From Collinsella sp. (GTDB lineage: Bacteria > Actinomycetota > Coriobacteriia > Coriobacteriales > Coriobacteriaceae): a stretch of DNA of 35,760 bases. The notes under the pieces were generated by a model, which did no database searches, was not told the DNA's origin, and saw nothing but the letters and a program-made list of their open reading frames with translations. The position numbers were made by a program, and so were the translations under genes. This document shows positions 15,154-22,940 of this stretch, one piece after another; position 1 is the stretch's first letter, and every line of letters begins with the position of its first letter. The DNA is taken from NCBI GenBank assembly GCA_022713905.1, contig JAIHTM010000002.1, forward strand, positions 1-35,760, written 5' to 3'.

Positions 15154-16068
15154 CTACTCCTCCCCCATGAGCTCGCCGACGTTGCGGCGCAGCCACTCAA
15201 AGCACAGCGCCGTGGTCGCCTGGGCAACATTGAGACTCTCGGTCATGCCGCGCTGGGGAAGCTTGGTCAAAAAGTCGCATTTCTCGAGCACCAGGCGCGA
15301 GATGCCGTCGCCCTCGGAGCCCATGACGAGCGCCACGCGGCCCTCGAAGGGAGCATCCCAGCAGCTGCCCTCGGCGTGCTCGGAGGCGCCGCCCACCCAA
15401 AAACCAGCGGCCTTGAGGTCATCGAGTGCACGGGCAATATTGGGAACCTGCGCGATAGGCAGATGCATGACAGCACCGGCCGAGGTCTTGTAGCTGCCCA
15501 CGGTCACGCCGGCGGCACGCTTGTTGGCGATGACGACGCCGGCCGCGCCCACGACCTCGGCGGAGCGCACAATGGCGCCAAAGTTGCCGTCGTCGGTCAC
15601 ATGGTCGAGCACGACGACAAGCGCCGGACCGTCGCCTGCGCGGTCGAGAATATCGGCGACATCAGCATAGGGGAAGTTGCCAACCTCGAGTGCGATGCCC
15701 TGATGAGCGCCATGGCTCGACAGTGCGTCGAGCTGCGCACGCGGCACATACTTAATGCGGACGCCCGCGGCGTTGAGGTCGTCGACCAGGCGCGACAAGG
15801 CGGCATCGCGCTCTCCACCCTCGACAATGAGCGCGCACTTGATGGGAAAACCAGTGCGTAGCGCCTCGGCGGCAGCACGACGACCTTCGATAAACTCGCC
15901 CTTGGGAGCCTGGACAGCGTCGCGGTTGCGATCGCGCTGCGGACGTGCGGCCTGGGCGCGATCGCGCTGGCCCTTGGGAGCGGCAGCGCGGTCATTGCGG
16001 CGAATCGGACGCGAGCCAGAAGCAGCCTGCTTGCCGCCACGAGGCGCACGCTTGCGATTGTCGGCCAT
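15154..16068 (-). CDS. rlmB: 23S rRNA (guanosine-2'-O)-methyltransferase, RlmB/TrmH family
   Basis: A 304-residue SpoU/TrmH (SPOUT) methyltransferase that probably methylates G2251 in the peptidyl-transferase P-loop. The first ~60 residues are an Arg/Ala-rich tail. The substrate-binding domain begins at EGRRAAAEAL. The knotted SAM-binding domain shows LDHVTDDGNFGAIVRSAEVVGA (motif 1), VALVMGSEGDGI (motif 2) and LPQRGMTESLNVAQATTALC (motif 3). Start at 16068 with AGGAGG 8 bases upstream. It lies 186 bases after cysS, behind a terminator-like hairpin and a long structured element. Confidence 0.95.
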   Translation of the reverse strand: MADNRKRAPRGGKQAASGSRPIRRNDRAAAPKGQRDRAQAARPQRDRNRDAVQAPKGEFIEGRRAAAEALRTGFPIKCALIVEGGERDAALSRLVDDLNAAGVRIKYVPRAQLDALSSHGAHQGIALEVGNFPYADVADILDRAGDGPALVVVLDHVTDDGNFGAIVRSAEVVGAAGVVIANKRAAGVTVGSYKTSAGAVMHLPIAQVPNIARALDDLKAAGFWVGGASEHAEGSCWDAPFEGRVALVMGSEGDGISRLVLEKCDFLTKLPQRGMTESLNVAQATTALCFEWLRRNVGELMGEE

Positions 16069-16099
16069 AAAGCGACCTCCTAAATACAACTATCAAACG

Positions 16100-16142
16100 A
16101 AACAAAATAAACGACCGCCCATGAATATTAATTCGGGCGGTC
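16100..16142 (-). terminator. Terminator-like hairpin between cysS and rlmB
   Basis: On the minus strand GACCGCCC (16142-16135) pairs with GGGCGGTC (16120-16113), followed by GTTTATTTTG. It should stop some transcripts after cysS, so rlmB-yacP expression may be attenuated or need its own promoter. Confidence 0.7.
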
Positions 16143-16146
16143 GGTA

Positions 16147-16248
16147 CGGGTTTTCCAAGTGCCCGAGATTGCCGTGAAAGAGGAGCGACGCGTACTTGAG
16201 TACGCGAGCGACGGTTTGAACGGCAAGGTCGGGTGCTTGGGAAACCCG
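16147..16248. repeat. ~100-base palindromic structured element after cysS
   Basis: Outer arms 16147-16175 and 16220-16248 match at 24 of 29 positions. A perfect inner hairpin, CGCGTACT-TG-AGTACGCG (16189-16206), is flanked on both sides by GAGCGAC. It could be a dispersed repeat or a non-coding RNA, and it has no T-run of its own on either strand. Confidence 0.6.
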
Positions 16249-16254
16249 CGGGGA

Positions 16255-17721
16255 TTAGAGAGATTTGATACGAGTGCCGGCGGCGGTATCTTCAATCGTC
16301 AGGCCCAGGTCCTTGAGCTGGTCGCGGATGGCGTCGGCCAGATCCCAGTTCTTGGCGGCACGGGCCTCGGCGCGGGCCTCGAGAATCTTGGCAGCAGCCT
16401 CGTCCACGTCGTCGCCCGTGTAGGCGACCAGGCCGGCGGCAACGCCCAGCAGGCCCAGCGGCAGCTCGACCTTGGGCTCGGGAAGCTCGACGCCAAACGT
16501 ATCGAGCAGCTCGACCAGCGTATCGGCGGCGGCCAGGGCAGCGGCCTTGTCGGCAGCATCGCCCGCCTGCTCCAGGTACTGGTTGCACTCGGTCACAAAG
16601 CCAAAGACAGCACCCATGGCACCGGCGGTGTTAAAGTCGTCATCCATGCACTCCTTAAAGGTGGTGCGGGTCTCGGCGGCCTTGGCGGCAAACGCCTCGG
16701 CAGCCGCTTCGTCGGCATCGGCCGTCGCGTGGTTCGCGGCCCAACGCAGGTTCTCGACCGTACCGGCGATACGCGTGAGCGAGTTCTCGGCACCCTCCAG
16801 GCGCTCCCAAGAAAAGTCGAGCGGCGAGCGATAGCTCGTCTGCAGCATCAGCAGGCGCAGGGCGGCAGCGGAGTGCTGCTCGAGGACCTCGGCCAGCGTA
16901 AAGAAGTTGCCGAGCGACTTGGACATCTTCTCGCCGTCTACCAGCAGCATGCCCGTGTGCATCCAGGTGTTGGAGAAGCCCTGGTGCCAGGCGCAGGTGG
17001 CCTGGGCGCACTCGTTCTCGTGATGCGGGAAGGCAAGGTCGGAGCCGCCGCCGTGGATGTCGATCGGAGTGCCCAGGTAGCGATGCACCATGGCGGCGCA
17101 CTCGGTGTGCCAACCGGGACGGCCCTCGCCCCAGGGGCTCGGCCAGCTGGGCTCGCCGGGCTTGGCGGCCTTCCACAGGGCAAAGTCGAGCGGGTCGTTC
17201 TTGTCCTCGTTCTCCTCGATGCGCGCGCCAACCATAAGGTCGTCGATGTTGCGGCCCGAGACCTGACCATAGTTGGGATCGCTGCGCACGGCAAAGTACA
17301 CGTCGCCGTTATCGGCTGCGTAAGCGTGGCCCTGCTCGATAAGCGTCTTGATCATGGCGATCATGGGGCCGATCTCCTTGGTGGCGCGGGGGCGCACATC
17401 GGGATCGAGCACGTTGGCGGCGCGCATGACGCCGATGAACTTGTCGGAGAACTCCGTCGCGACCTCGGCGGCCGTACGGCCCTGCTCGTTGGCGCGCTTG
17501 ATGATCTTGTCGTCGACATCGGTGAGGTTCTGGGCGAACGTGACCTCGTAACCGCTCGCGATGAGCCAGCGGCGAATCACGTCAAAGCTGATGAACGTAC
17601 GGGCGTTGCCGATGTGGATGTTGTCGTAGACCGTGGGGCCGCACACGTACATGCGGACCTTGCCGGACTCGATGGGCTGGAACTCTTCCTTTTTATGGGT
17701 AGCGCTGTTGTAGATACGCAT
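16255..17721 (-). CDS. cysS: Cysteinyl-tRNA synthetase
   Basis: A class I synthetase of 488 residues that charges tRNA-Cys. The HIGH-like motif is H36-IGN39 and the KMSKS motif lies near residue 268. Zinc ligands typical of the family include C27 in MYVCGPT and the HTECAAM and HHENE segments. The C-terminal DALR and anticodon-binding regions are present. The start follows the ispF stop by 3 bases. No T-box is seen upstream; regulation probably follows the operon. Confidence 0.98.
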   Translation of the reverse strand: MRIYNSATHKKEEFQPIESGKVRMYVCGPTVYDNIHIGNARTFISFDVIRRWLIASGYEVTFAQNLTDVDDKIIKRANEQGRTAAEVATEFSDKFIGVMRAANVLDPDVRPRATKEIGPMIAMIKTLIEQGHAYAADNGDVYFAVRSDPNYGQVSGRNIDDLMVGARIEENEDKNDPLDFALWKAAKPGEPSWPSPWGEGRPGWHTECAAMVHRYLGTPIDIHGGGSDLAFPHHENECAQATCAWHQGFSNTWMHTGMLLVDGEKMSKSLGNFFTLAEVLEQHSAAALRLLMLQTSYRSPLDFSWERLEGAENSLTRIAGTVENLRWAANHATADADEAAAEAFAAKAAETRTTFKECMDDDFNTAGAMGAVFGFVTECNQYLEQAGDAADKAAALAAADTLVELLDTFGVELPEPKVELPLGLLGVAAGLVAYTGDDVDEAAAKILEARAEARAAKNWDLADAIRDQLKDLGLTIEDTAAGTRIKSL

Positions 17722-17724
17722 TCG

Positions 17725-18219
17725 TTACTCCTTAACGGTTTTCTGTAGCAGGCAGACGGCCCAGGCGCCGATTCCCTCGCCCTGGCCTTCCCAACCGAGC
17801 TTTTCGGTCGTAGTGGCGGCGACGCCCACGTTTTCGACGTCAACGCCCAGGGCATGGGCAAGGTTGGCGCGCATGGCATCGCGATGCGGGGTGATCTTAG
17901 GCTGCTGGCAGGCAATGGTGCAATCGGCATCGACAAACTCAAAGCCCAGCTCACGCGCATAGTCCATCACGCGGGCAAGCAGCACCATCGAATCGGCACC
18001 CTCGTAGGCGGGATCGGTGTCGGGGAATAGCTTGCCGATGTCTCCCCCACGGCAGGCGCCCAGAATGGCGTCGGCCAAGGCGTGCGCGAGCACATCGGCA
18101 TCCGAGTGGCCCAGCAGGCCGCGCTCGTAGGGAATGTCGACACCGCCGATGATACATCGACGCCCCTCCACCAGACGGTGAACGTCGTAGCCATGGCCAA
18201 TGCGCAGGTTACTGAACAT
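17725..18219 (-). CDS. ispF: 2-C-methyl-D-erythritol 2,4-cyclodiphosphate synthase
   Basis: A 164-residue enzyme of the MEP isoprenoid pathway, forming the cyclic diphosphate from CDP-ME2P with release of CMP. It shows the metal-binding IGHGYDVHRL near the N-terminus, LLGHSDADVLAHALADAILGA, and FPDTDPAY. Usual length. Start at 18219 (MFSNLRIGHG), with AGAGGA upstream; it overlaps the end of ispD by 11 bases, so the two are coupled. Confidence 0.97.
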   Translation of the reverse strand: MFSNLRIGHGYDVHRLVEGRRCIIGGVDIPYERGLLGHSDADVLAHALADAILGACRGGDIGKLFPDTDPAYEGADSMVLLARVMDYARELGFEFVDADCTIACQQPKITPHRDAMRANLAHALGVDVENVGVAATTTEKLGWEGQGEGIGAWAVCLLQKTVKE

Positions 18220-18937
18220 GGGGAAGGTCCTCTCCCTCGGCCATGCGGCCAAGCAGAATCGCGGTTACGGGACGCAGGTCCTCGGGCACCGTCACCTTAA
18301 GGTTATCGCGTGGGCTCTGGACGCAGCGGACGCGCCCACCCATGCGCTCGACCAGCGACGAATCATCGGTACCGATAAAGCCCTCGGCAATGGCTGCAGC
18401 GTGGGCGCGCTTCATAGCATCGACGCTAAAGATCTGCGGCGTCTGCGCTGCCCAGTAGAGTTCACGCGGCGGCGTCTCGACGATATTATCGCCGTCAACG
18501 ATCTTGAGCGTGTCGATCGCGGGCTGACCGCACACGACACCGTCGAGGGCACGGTCGCTCACGAGCACGTCGATAGCGTGGTCGATGGCCTCGGTCGTAA
18601 TGAGCGGACGAGCGCCGTCGTGGATGGCGACATATTCGAAACCCGCCGGAACCGCATGCACGCCGGCACGGGTGGAATCCTGACGGGTATCGCCGGCATC
18701 GGCAAAGCTGATGGGCGTGTCATAGTCAAACGGGTCAATGGCCAGGCGGCGCATCTCGGCACGGCGCTCGGCAGGGCAAACCACGACGATATGGCCGACC
18801 TTATCGCTACGATCGAACGCGCGGATGGACCAGCTCATGAGCGGACGGCCCGCCACATTAACGAGCTGCTTGCCGCCGGGATTTCCAAAGCGCTGGCCGC
18901 TGCCGCCGGCAACGACCACGGCGCATACGGGCGCCAT
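18209..18937 (-). CDS. ispD: 2-C-methyl-D-erythritol 4-phosphate cytidylyltransferase
   Basis: A 242-residue MEP-pathway enzyme that joins CTP to MEP. The N-terminal nucleotide-binding loop is VVVAGGSGQRFG. The conserved segments IHDGARPLI and TPQIF are present. Near the C-terminus VERMGGRVRCVQSPRDNLKVTVPEDL includes the family DNxKVT-PEDL signature. Start ATG overlaps the disA stop by 1 base (TAATG), implying coupling. Confidence 0.97.
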   Translation of the reverse strand: MAPVCAVVVAGGSGQRFGNPGGKQLVNVAGRPLMSWSIRAFDRSDKVGHIVVVCPAERRAEMRRLAIDPFDYDTPISFADAGDTRQDSTRAGVHAVPAGFEYVAIHDGARPLITTEAIDHAIDVLVSDRALDGVVCGQPAIDTLKIVDGDNIVETPPRELYWAAQTPQIFSVDAMKRAHAAAIAEGFIGTDDSSLVERMGGRVRCVQSPRDNLKVTVPEDLRPVTAILLGRMAEGEDLPHVQ

Positions 18938-20004
18938 TATGCGTTCCCCTGTTTGGTGCCCTTCATGCGGTACAGCGAGTCCGCAAGAATGGCAGGGTTG
19001 TTGACGCCAAAGTCGCCCAAGCGCTCCGGATCCTCGCTGATGTCGTCCATGAGCTCCTGCAGCGAGCCGTACTCGTCGACGATCTTCTCGGCCACGCCGT
19101 CGCGCACGACGGACACGCGCGAAAGCGTGCGCAGGCCCAGCGGCGTCATGACGGAGTCCTCGTCCAAGTCGTCATAGCCCAGAACTGCCGCCACGTGCTG
19201 CGGGTCGGACAGGTCCTTAGGCGTCATACGGCTCAGCTCGGCGCGAATCTTCTCGGCGTTGGCCTCAGAGGAATCGCTCGCGTAGTCGCGGATCATCAAG
19301 TCGTATTCGGTATCCATGCTGGAGCCCGCGAGCTGCTCGAGCTGCATCTGCACGAGCTTACCCTGGTTACCCAGCTTGACAATGCAATCCTTAAGCTCGG
19401 TCTTTGCCTGCTGCATGATCTCGAAGCTCGAGAAAATACCGGTAATGTCGGCGAGTGTGACGTAGTCGTCGAGCTCGAGGGCCGTCAGGCGCAGCAGGGA
19501 GCGATCGAGCGACTGACGGGTAGTCTGGAGCGTGGCGACGAGCTGGTTGACCGAGCTCATGATGGTGGTGACGGGCTGGATCTCGTAGCTCTTGCCGTGG
19601 ACGTACACGTTGACGACGGCGCGACGAGCCGAAACCGAGATCACGATGGCATCGGTGAGCACCGACATGCGAGCGGCAGTACGGTGACGCATGCCCGTCT
19701 CACTCGTGGCGAGCGAGGGATCGGGATTGAGGTGGAAGTTGGCGCGCAGGATCTGGGTGAGGTCGCCATCGATAACGATGGCGCCGTCCATCTTGGAAAG
19801 CTCGAACAGGCGGTTCGAGGTAAACGAAATGTTGAGCGGGAAGCCGTCGTTACCGGCAGCGAGCACGTTTTCGGTGTCGCCGACGCAGATAAGGGCGCCC
19901 AGGTGACCGGCGATGATCATGTCGAGGGCGGTGCGGATCGGCTGACCAGGTGCCGTCAGGCGGATGGCCTGTTCCATACGCTTTTGCAGCTCGTTCTTAT
20001 CCAA
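18937..20004 (-). CDS. disA: DNA integrity scanning diadenylate cyclase DisA
   Basis: A 355-residue DisA protein that makes the second messenger c-di-AMP from two ATP and scans DNA for damage. The DAC domain (1-140) shows D73-G-A75 and R106-H-R-T-A110, the two catalytic signatures. A helical linker and a C-terminal HhH DNA-binding domain follow. I accept a TTG start at 20004 because GGGAG lies 7 bases upstream and no in-frame ATG fits. First gene of the minus-strand operon; radA, a common neighbour, is not present. Confidence 0.96.
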   Translation of the reverse strand: MDKNELQKRMEQAIRLTAPGQPIRTALDMIIAGHLGALICVGDTENVLAAGNDGFPLNISFTSNRLFELSKMDGAIVIDGDLTQILRANFHLNPDPSLATSETGMRHRTAARMSVLTDAIVISVSARRAVVNVYVHGKSYEIQPVTTIMSSVNQLVATLQTTRQSLDRSLLRLTALELDDYVTLADITGIFSSFEIMQQAKTELKDCIVKLGNQGKLVQMQLEQLAGSSMDTEYDLMIRDYASDSSEANAEKIRAELSRMTPKDLSDPQHVAAVLGYDDLDEDSVMTPLGLRTLSRVSVVRDGVAEKIVDEYGSLQELMDDISEDPERLGDFGVNNPAILADSLYRMKGTKQGNA

Positions 20005-20164
20005 GGCATCGCTCCCATCGTATACGCTCCATAAACGCTAAATAGTTTCTCACGGTTTGTCCCTGCGGCGCTTGCGAAATCCGATGCTTACAGAATGAGC
20101 GAACACAGCTGAGAGCCCAACCCAAATCAGCTGTTCATGTGGTAGCATCGGGATTCGCATAAAT

Positions 20165-20307
20165 GAGGGAGTAGTCGCGTGATCGGGTTCGCCTCCGGTG
20201 GCGCGGCAAGTCAACACACTGGCCGATGCGGCCTGGCTTGCCTTAATGAACGAGACTCGTGGCTGTGCGCGCAACGCGTACGCCACGGGTCTTTTTTGTT
20301 ACTCCCC
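20165..20307 (+). ncRNA. yybP-ykoY (manganese) riboswitch with terminator platform
   Basis: Starts with GAGGGAGTAG, the hallmark 5' sequence of this riboswitch. It continues with a G/C stem, then GTCAACA (20219 region), a GGCC/GGCC stem, and AACGAGACTCG, which resembles the conserved 3' loop. The 3' part can instead pair as a terminator ending in TTTTTT. It precedes mntP, a manganese exporter, and this class senses Mn2+ and switches such genes on. The call rests on motif recall and context, not on a covariance search. Confidence 0.8.
20254..20297 (+). terminator. Expression-platform terminator of the riboswitch
   Basis: GACTCGTGGC (20254-20263) pairs with GCCACGGGTC (20282-20291) with one wobble, followed by TTTTTT. 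It shares bases with the 3' side of the aptamer, so metal binding could favour read-through into mntP. Confidence 0.8.
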
Positions 20308-20350
20308 CAAGAGGTACACGCGGGCCCGCCCGCAGAGAGGGAGCCAGACT

Positions 20351-20929
20351 ATGGGACTCGCAGAGCTTGTGTTGCTCGCTATCGGCCTTTCTATGGACGC
20401 TTTTGCCGTATCCATCTGCAAGGGCCTTGGCATGAAAAGGATCAACCTTAAGGTCGCCGTGATACTCGGCCTGTTCTTTGGCGGTTTCCAGGCCGGCATG
20501 CCCGTAATTGGGTGGGCCCTTGGTAGCCAGTTCATGGGCATCATCAGCCCCATCGACCACTGGATCGCCTTTATCCTGCTCGCCTTTATCGGCGGCAAGA
20601 TGCTGTGGGAAGCCTTTACTGAGGACGAGAACGAAGGCGACGGCAAGGATGCCGAAAAGATCGACCTGGGCGAATATCTAATCCTTGCCATCGCCACCTC
20701 GATTGACGCGCTTGCCGTGGGCATCTCGTTTGCCGCGCTCTCGGTCGATATCGTTCCCGCCGTGTCGCTCATTGGCATCACGACCTTTGTCTTCTCCGTT
20801 GCCGGCGTAGCGATCGGCCACACCTTTGGCGCGCGCTACGAAAAGCCCGCCACCATCGTGGGTGGCGTCGTGCTCGTCCTCATCGGCCTCAAGATTTTGC
20901 TGGAGCATCTGGGGATTTTGGCGCTGTAA
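20351..20929 (+). CDS. mntP: Manganese efflux pump MntP
   Basis: A 192-residue membrane protein with six predicted helices made of two repeated halves. Each half has the family Asp motif: GLSMDAFAVSICKG near residue 15 and ATSIDALAVGISFA near residue 120. It exports Mn2+ and protects against excess. Start at 20351 (MGLAELVLLAIG) with GAGAGGGAG upstream. Controlled by the riboswitch just before it. Its terminator stem is built from the sequence that also forms the first hipBA operator. Confidence 0.95.
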   Translation: MGLAELVLLAIGLSMDAFAVSICKGLGMKRINLKVAVILGLFFGGFQAGMPVIGWALGSQFMGIISPIDHWIAFILLAFIGGKMLWEAFTEDENEGDGKDAEKIDLGEYLILAIATSIDALAVGISFAALSVDIVPAVSLIGITTFVFSVAGVAIGHTFGARYEKPATIVGGVVLVLIGLKILLEHLGILAL

Positions 20930-20958
20930 AACACCCTTCAAAACTAAACGTCCGGATG

Positions 20959-20991
20959 AGGCCTCATGCAGAGTTTTGCATGAGGCCTTTT
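20959..20991 (+). terminator. Terminator of mntP
   Basis: AGGCCTCATGCA (20959-20970) and its exact complement (20977-20988) form a 12-bp stem with a 6-base loop, followed by TTT. It overlaps the first HipB-operator-like repeat. Confidence 0.8.
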
Positions 20992-21063
20992 CATGCAGAC
21001 TTTTGCATGAGGCCTTTTCATGCAGACTTTTGCATGTCATACTATGATGCAAAAATCTGCATG
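20965..21063. promoter_or_regulatory. Four operator-like palindromes before hipBA
   Basis: Three direct copies of CATGCA-N6-TGCATG start at 20965, 20992 and 21019 (27-bp period, with GAGGCCTTTT between copies). A fourth, in the other orientation and lacking the outer base pair, spans 21046-21063. The last overlaps a possible -10 (TATGAT, 21043-21048) and ends just before the ribosome binding site of hipB. Cooperative repression by HipB is the natural reading. Confidence 0.75.
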
Positions 21064-21076
21064 TTAGGAGATCGCC

Positions 21077-21508
21077 GTGGATACCCTTCCCATCACCACA
21101 CCGCGCCAAGCTGGCATCTACGTGCGCCAGGCACGCGAGGCTCAGGGTCTCACCCGTGCCGCCCTCGCTAATAAGGCCGGTGTTTCGGAGCGCCTGCTCG
21201 CATCGCTCGAGCTGGGAGATGCCACGGGCATTCGGCTCGACAAGCTGTTGACCGTCTTTAACGCACTCGGCATAGGTCTCTTTGCGCAAAGCGATAACGA
21301 CTCCATCGCATCGCCCTCCGAACATCCGATGACGATAGCGGACCTCCCTATCGCGAACTCGAATGCCCTGCCAAAGCCAAGCGTAGGCAGACGACCCGCT
21401 CGACAAGGAACGCCAGCTTTCTATGGTGCCTTGCTGGCCCAAATCGCAGCCGAGCAAGGCCTTTCCGGCACTTCAGACCTCTCCTTTGGCTGTAAGGTTG
21501 TGAAATAA
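21077..21508 (+). CDS. hipB: HipB-like antitoxin, XRE-family HTH
   Basis: A 143-residue DNA-binding protein. The Cro/CI-type HTH spans about residues 10-70: GIYVRQAREAQGLTRAALANKAGVSERLLASLELGDA and RLDKLLTVFNALGIGL. A longer, low-complexity tail follows, which may contact HipA. The GTG start is supported by AGGAG 6 bases upstream. It probably binds HipA to neutralise it and represses the operon at the palindromes upstream. The stop is directly followed by the hipA start. Confidence 0.88.
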   Translation: MDTLPITTPRQAGIYVRQAREAQGLTRAALANKAGVSERLLASLELGDATGIRLDKLLTVFNALGIGLFAQSDNDSIASPSEHPMTIADLPIANSNALPKPSVGRRPARQGTPAFYGALLAQIAAEQGLSGTSDLSFGCKVVK

Positions 21509-22813
21509 ATGGCAGAAATGGAGCTTGCGACCCTCATTTGTGGCGAAATCGCCGGCACTCTCCGGCAAGACGAGCATGGACTCTGCAGCTTTGTATACGC
21601 CCCAACCTATCGCGGAGCACCGCTATCGTTAACAATGCCGCTTTCCAATCGCACATATGGCCATAACATCGTCCGTCCGTTCCTATTTGGCCTTTTGCCC
21701 GACAGCCAAGAGCAGCGTCGCGCTATTGCCGCCGAGCATGACGTTGCATCCAACAACCCCGTCGCCCTCTTGTGCCATATCGGTCTTGACTGCGCGGGGG
21801 CCGTTCAGTTTTGTCGAGCCGATCAATTAGATGCCGCCCACGGCAGGGTCTCAGCATACCGCCCGCTTACCAATTCTCAAATCGCTCACAAGCTCAAAGC
21901 AATTCGCGATGACGAAAGAGAGGCATGGATGGGCTCCAACGAAAGCTGGTCCCTGGGCGGCAACCAAGGCAAATTTGCACTAGCTTGGCATGATGGACAA
22001 TGGTGCGAATGTCTAGGGTCATCCCCCACTACCCATATCTTCAAAAATGGTGTCGTTGGGTTCAAACATCAGGCCTTAAACGAATTCGTCTGCATGAAAA
22101 CAGCTCGGCGTGTTGGCATTCCAACTGCCAACGTCTCCTATTGCACATTTGAAGACGAAGCTGCGCTCGTCGTTGAACGGTACGACAGAATGGTCAATAG
22201 CAGCGGAAATATCGAAAGGCTGCATCAGGAGGACTTTTGCCAGGCACTCGGTGTATTGCCAACCCAGAAATACACCGCCGACGGAGGACCAACTACACGA
22301 GACATCCAAGAACGACTGATTAACACAGTCCCCCACCACATGAATCTTGTGCTTTTTACCTATATGTTGTTCTATAACGCCATTATCGGAGCGCCTGACG
22401 CACACGCTAAAAACTACTCGCTCATCCTAGGCAAAGGCACAAACGCGGCGCTCGCACCCATGTACGATGTCGCATCGGGCTTAGCATACGAACGTATGCG
22501 GCGAAAAGCGCGCCTTGCCATGAGCGTTGGCGGCGAAAATCGTGTGGGGCGCATCGGTCCAGGCGCTATCCGCCGATACCACGGTATGGGCGACCCCGTG
22601 CTGGAGGCGGCGCTTACCGATGCCGGGCTATCCGAGAAGTTTTGCTTTGCGACCATGATGGACCTCGCCTACGAGGTGCCCATTTGCATGGAAGAGGTCA
22701 TGGACGAATACGCCGATCTGCCCGGCATGGCGGACCTGCGCGAGCATATGCTCGGCCCCGTCCGCGAAAACTGCCAGCGCACCCTCGACCTCATCAAGGC
22801 AGAAATGGACTAG
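21509..22813 (+). CDS. hipA: HipA-family serine/threonine kinase toxin
   Basis: A 434-residue HipA kinase; relatives phosphorylate glutamyl-tRNA synthetase and cause growth arrest and persistence. Motifs: the regulatory/ATP loop S148-LGGNQGK155, E223-R-Y-D-R, the catalytic loop G294-APD297-AHAKN, and the metal-binding M318-YD320. These agree with an active kinase. The length matches E. coli HipA (440). The ATG follows the hipB stop with no gap. It ends before a terminator shared with convergent pepD. The target is not readable from sequence. Confidence 0.93.
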   Translation: MAEMELATLICGEIAGTLRQDEHGLCSFVYAPTYRGAPLSLTMPLSNRTYGHNIVRPFLFGLLPDSQEQRRAIAAEHDVASNNPVALLCHIGLDCAGAVQFCRADQLDAAHGRVSAYRPLTNSQIAHKLKAIRDDEREAWMGSNESWSLGGNQGKFALAWHDGQWCECLGSSPTTHIFKNGVVGFKHQALNEFVCMKTARRVGIPTANVSYCTFEDEAALVVERYDRMVNSSGNIERLHQEDFCQALGVLPTQKYTADGGPTTRDIQERLINTVPHHMNLVLFTYMLFYNAIIGAPDAHAKNYSLILGKGTNAALAPMYDVASGLAYERMRRKARLAMSVGGENRVGRIGPGAIRRYHGMGDPVLEAALTDAGLSEKFCFATMMDLAYEVPICMEEVMDEYADLPGMADLREHMLGPVRENCQRTLDLIKAEMD

Positions 22814-22837
22814 GTGGCCTTAATTTCGCAATTATCA

Positions 22838-22886
22838 AACAAAAGAGAGGGGACACCCGTCGCAAAAGCTCGGATGTCCCCTCTCG
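22838..22886 (-). terminator. Terminator of pepD, with GGGGACA core
   Basis: GAGAGGGGACA (22845-22855) pairs with TGTCCCCTCTC (22875-22885), with further pairing inward. The T-run (CTCTCTTTTGTTTG) is on the minus strand, so it serves pepD. It may also stop hipA transcripts in part. Confidence 0.8.
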
Positions 22887-22940
22887 TAATGTCATTTGCA
22901 ATCCGCTAGCACGTGGCTCGAACTGCTGCTAGCGCAACCT

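Noticed and set aside
20965..21063. CRISPR-like or variable tandem repeat
   Set aside because: The 27-bp units are explained better as operators for hipBA: palindromic core, location over the promoter, and one reversed copy.
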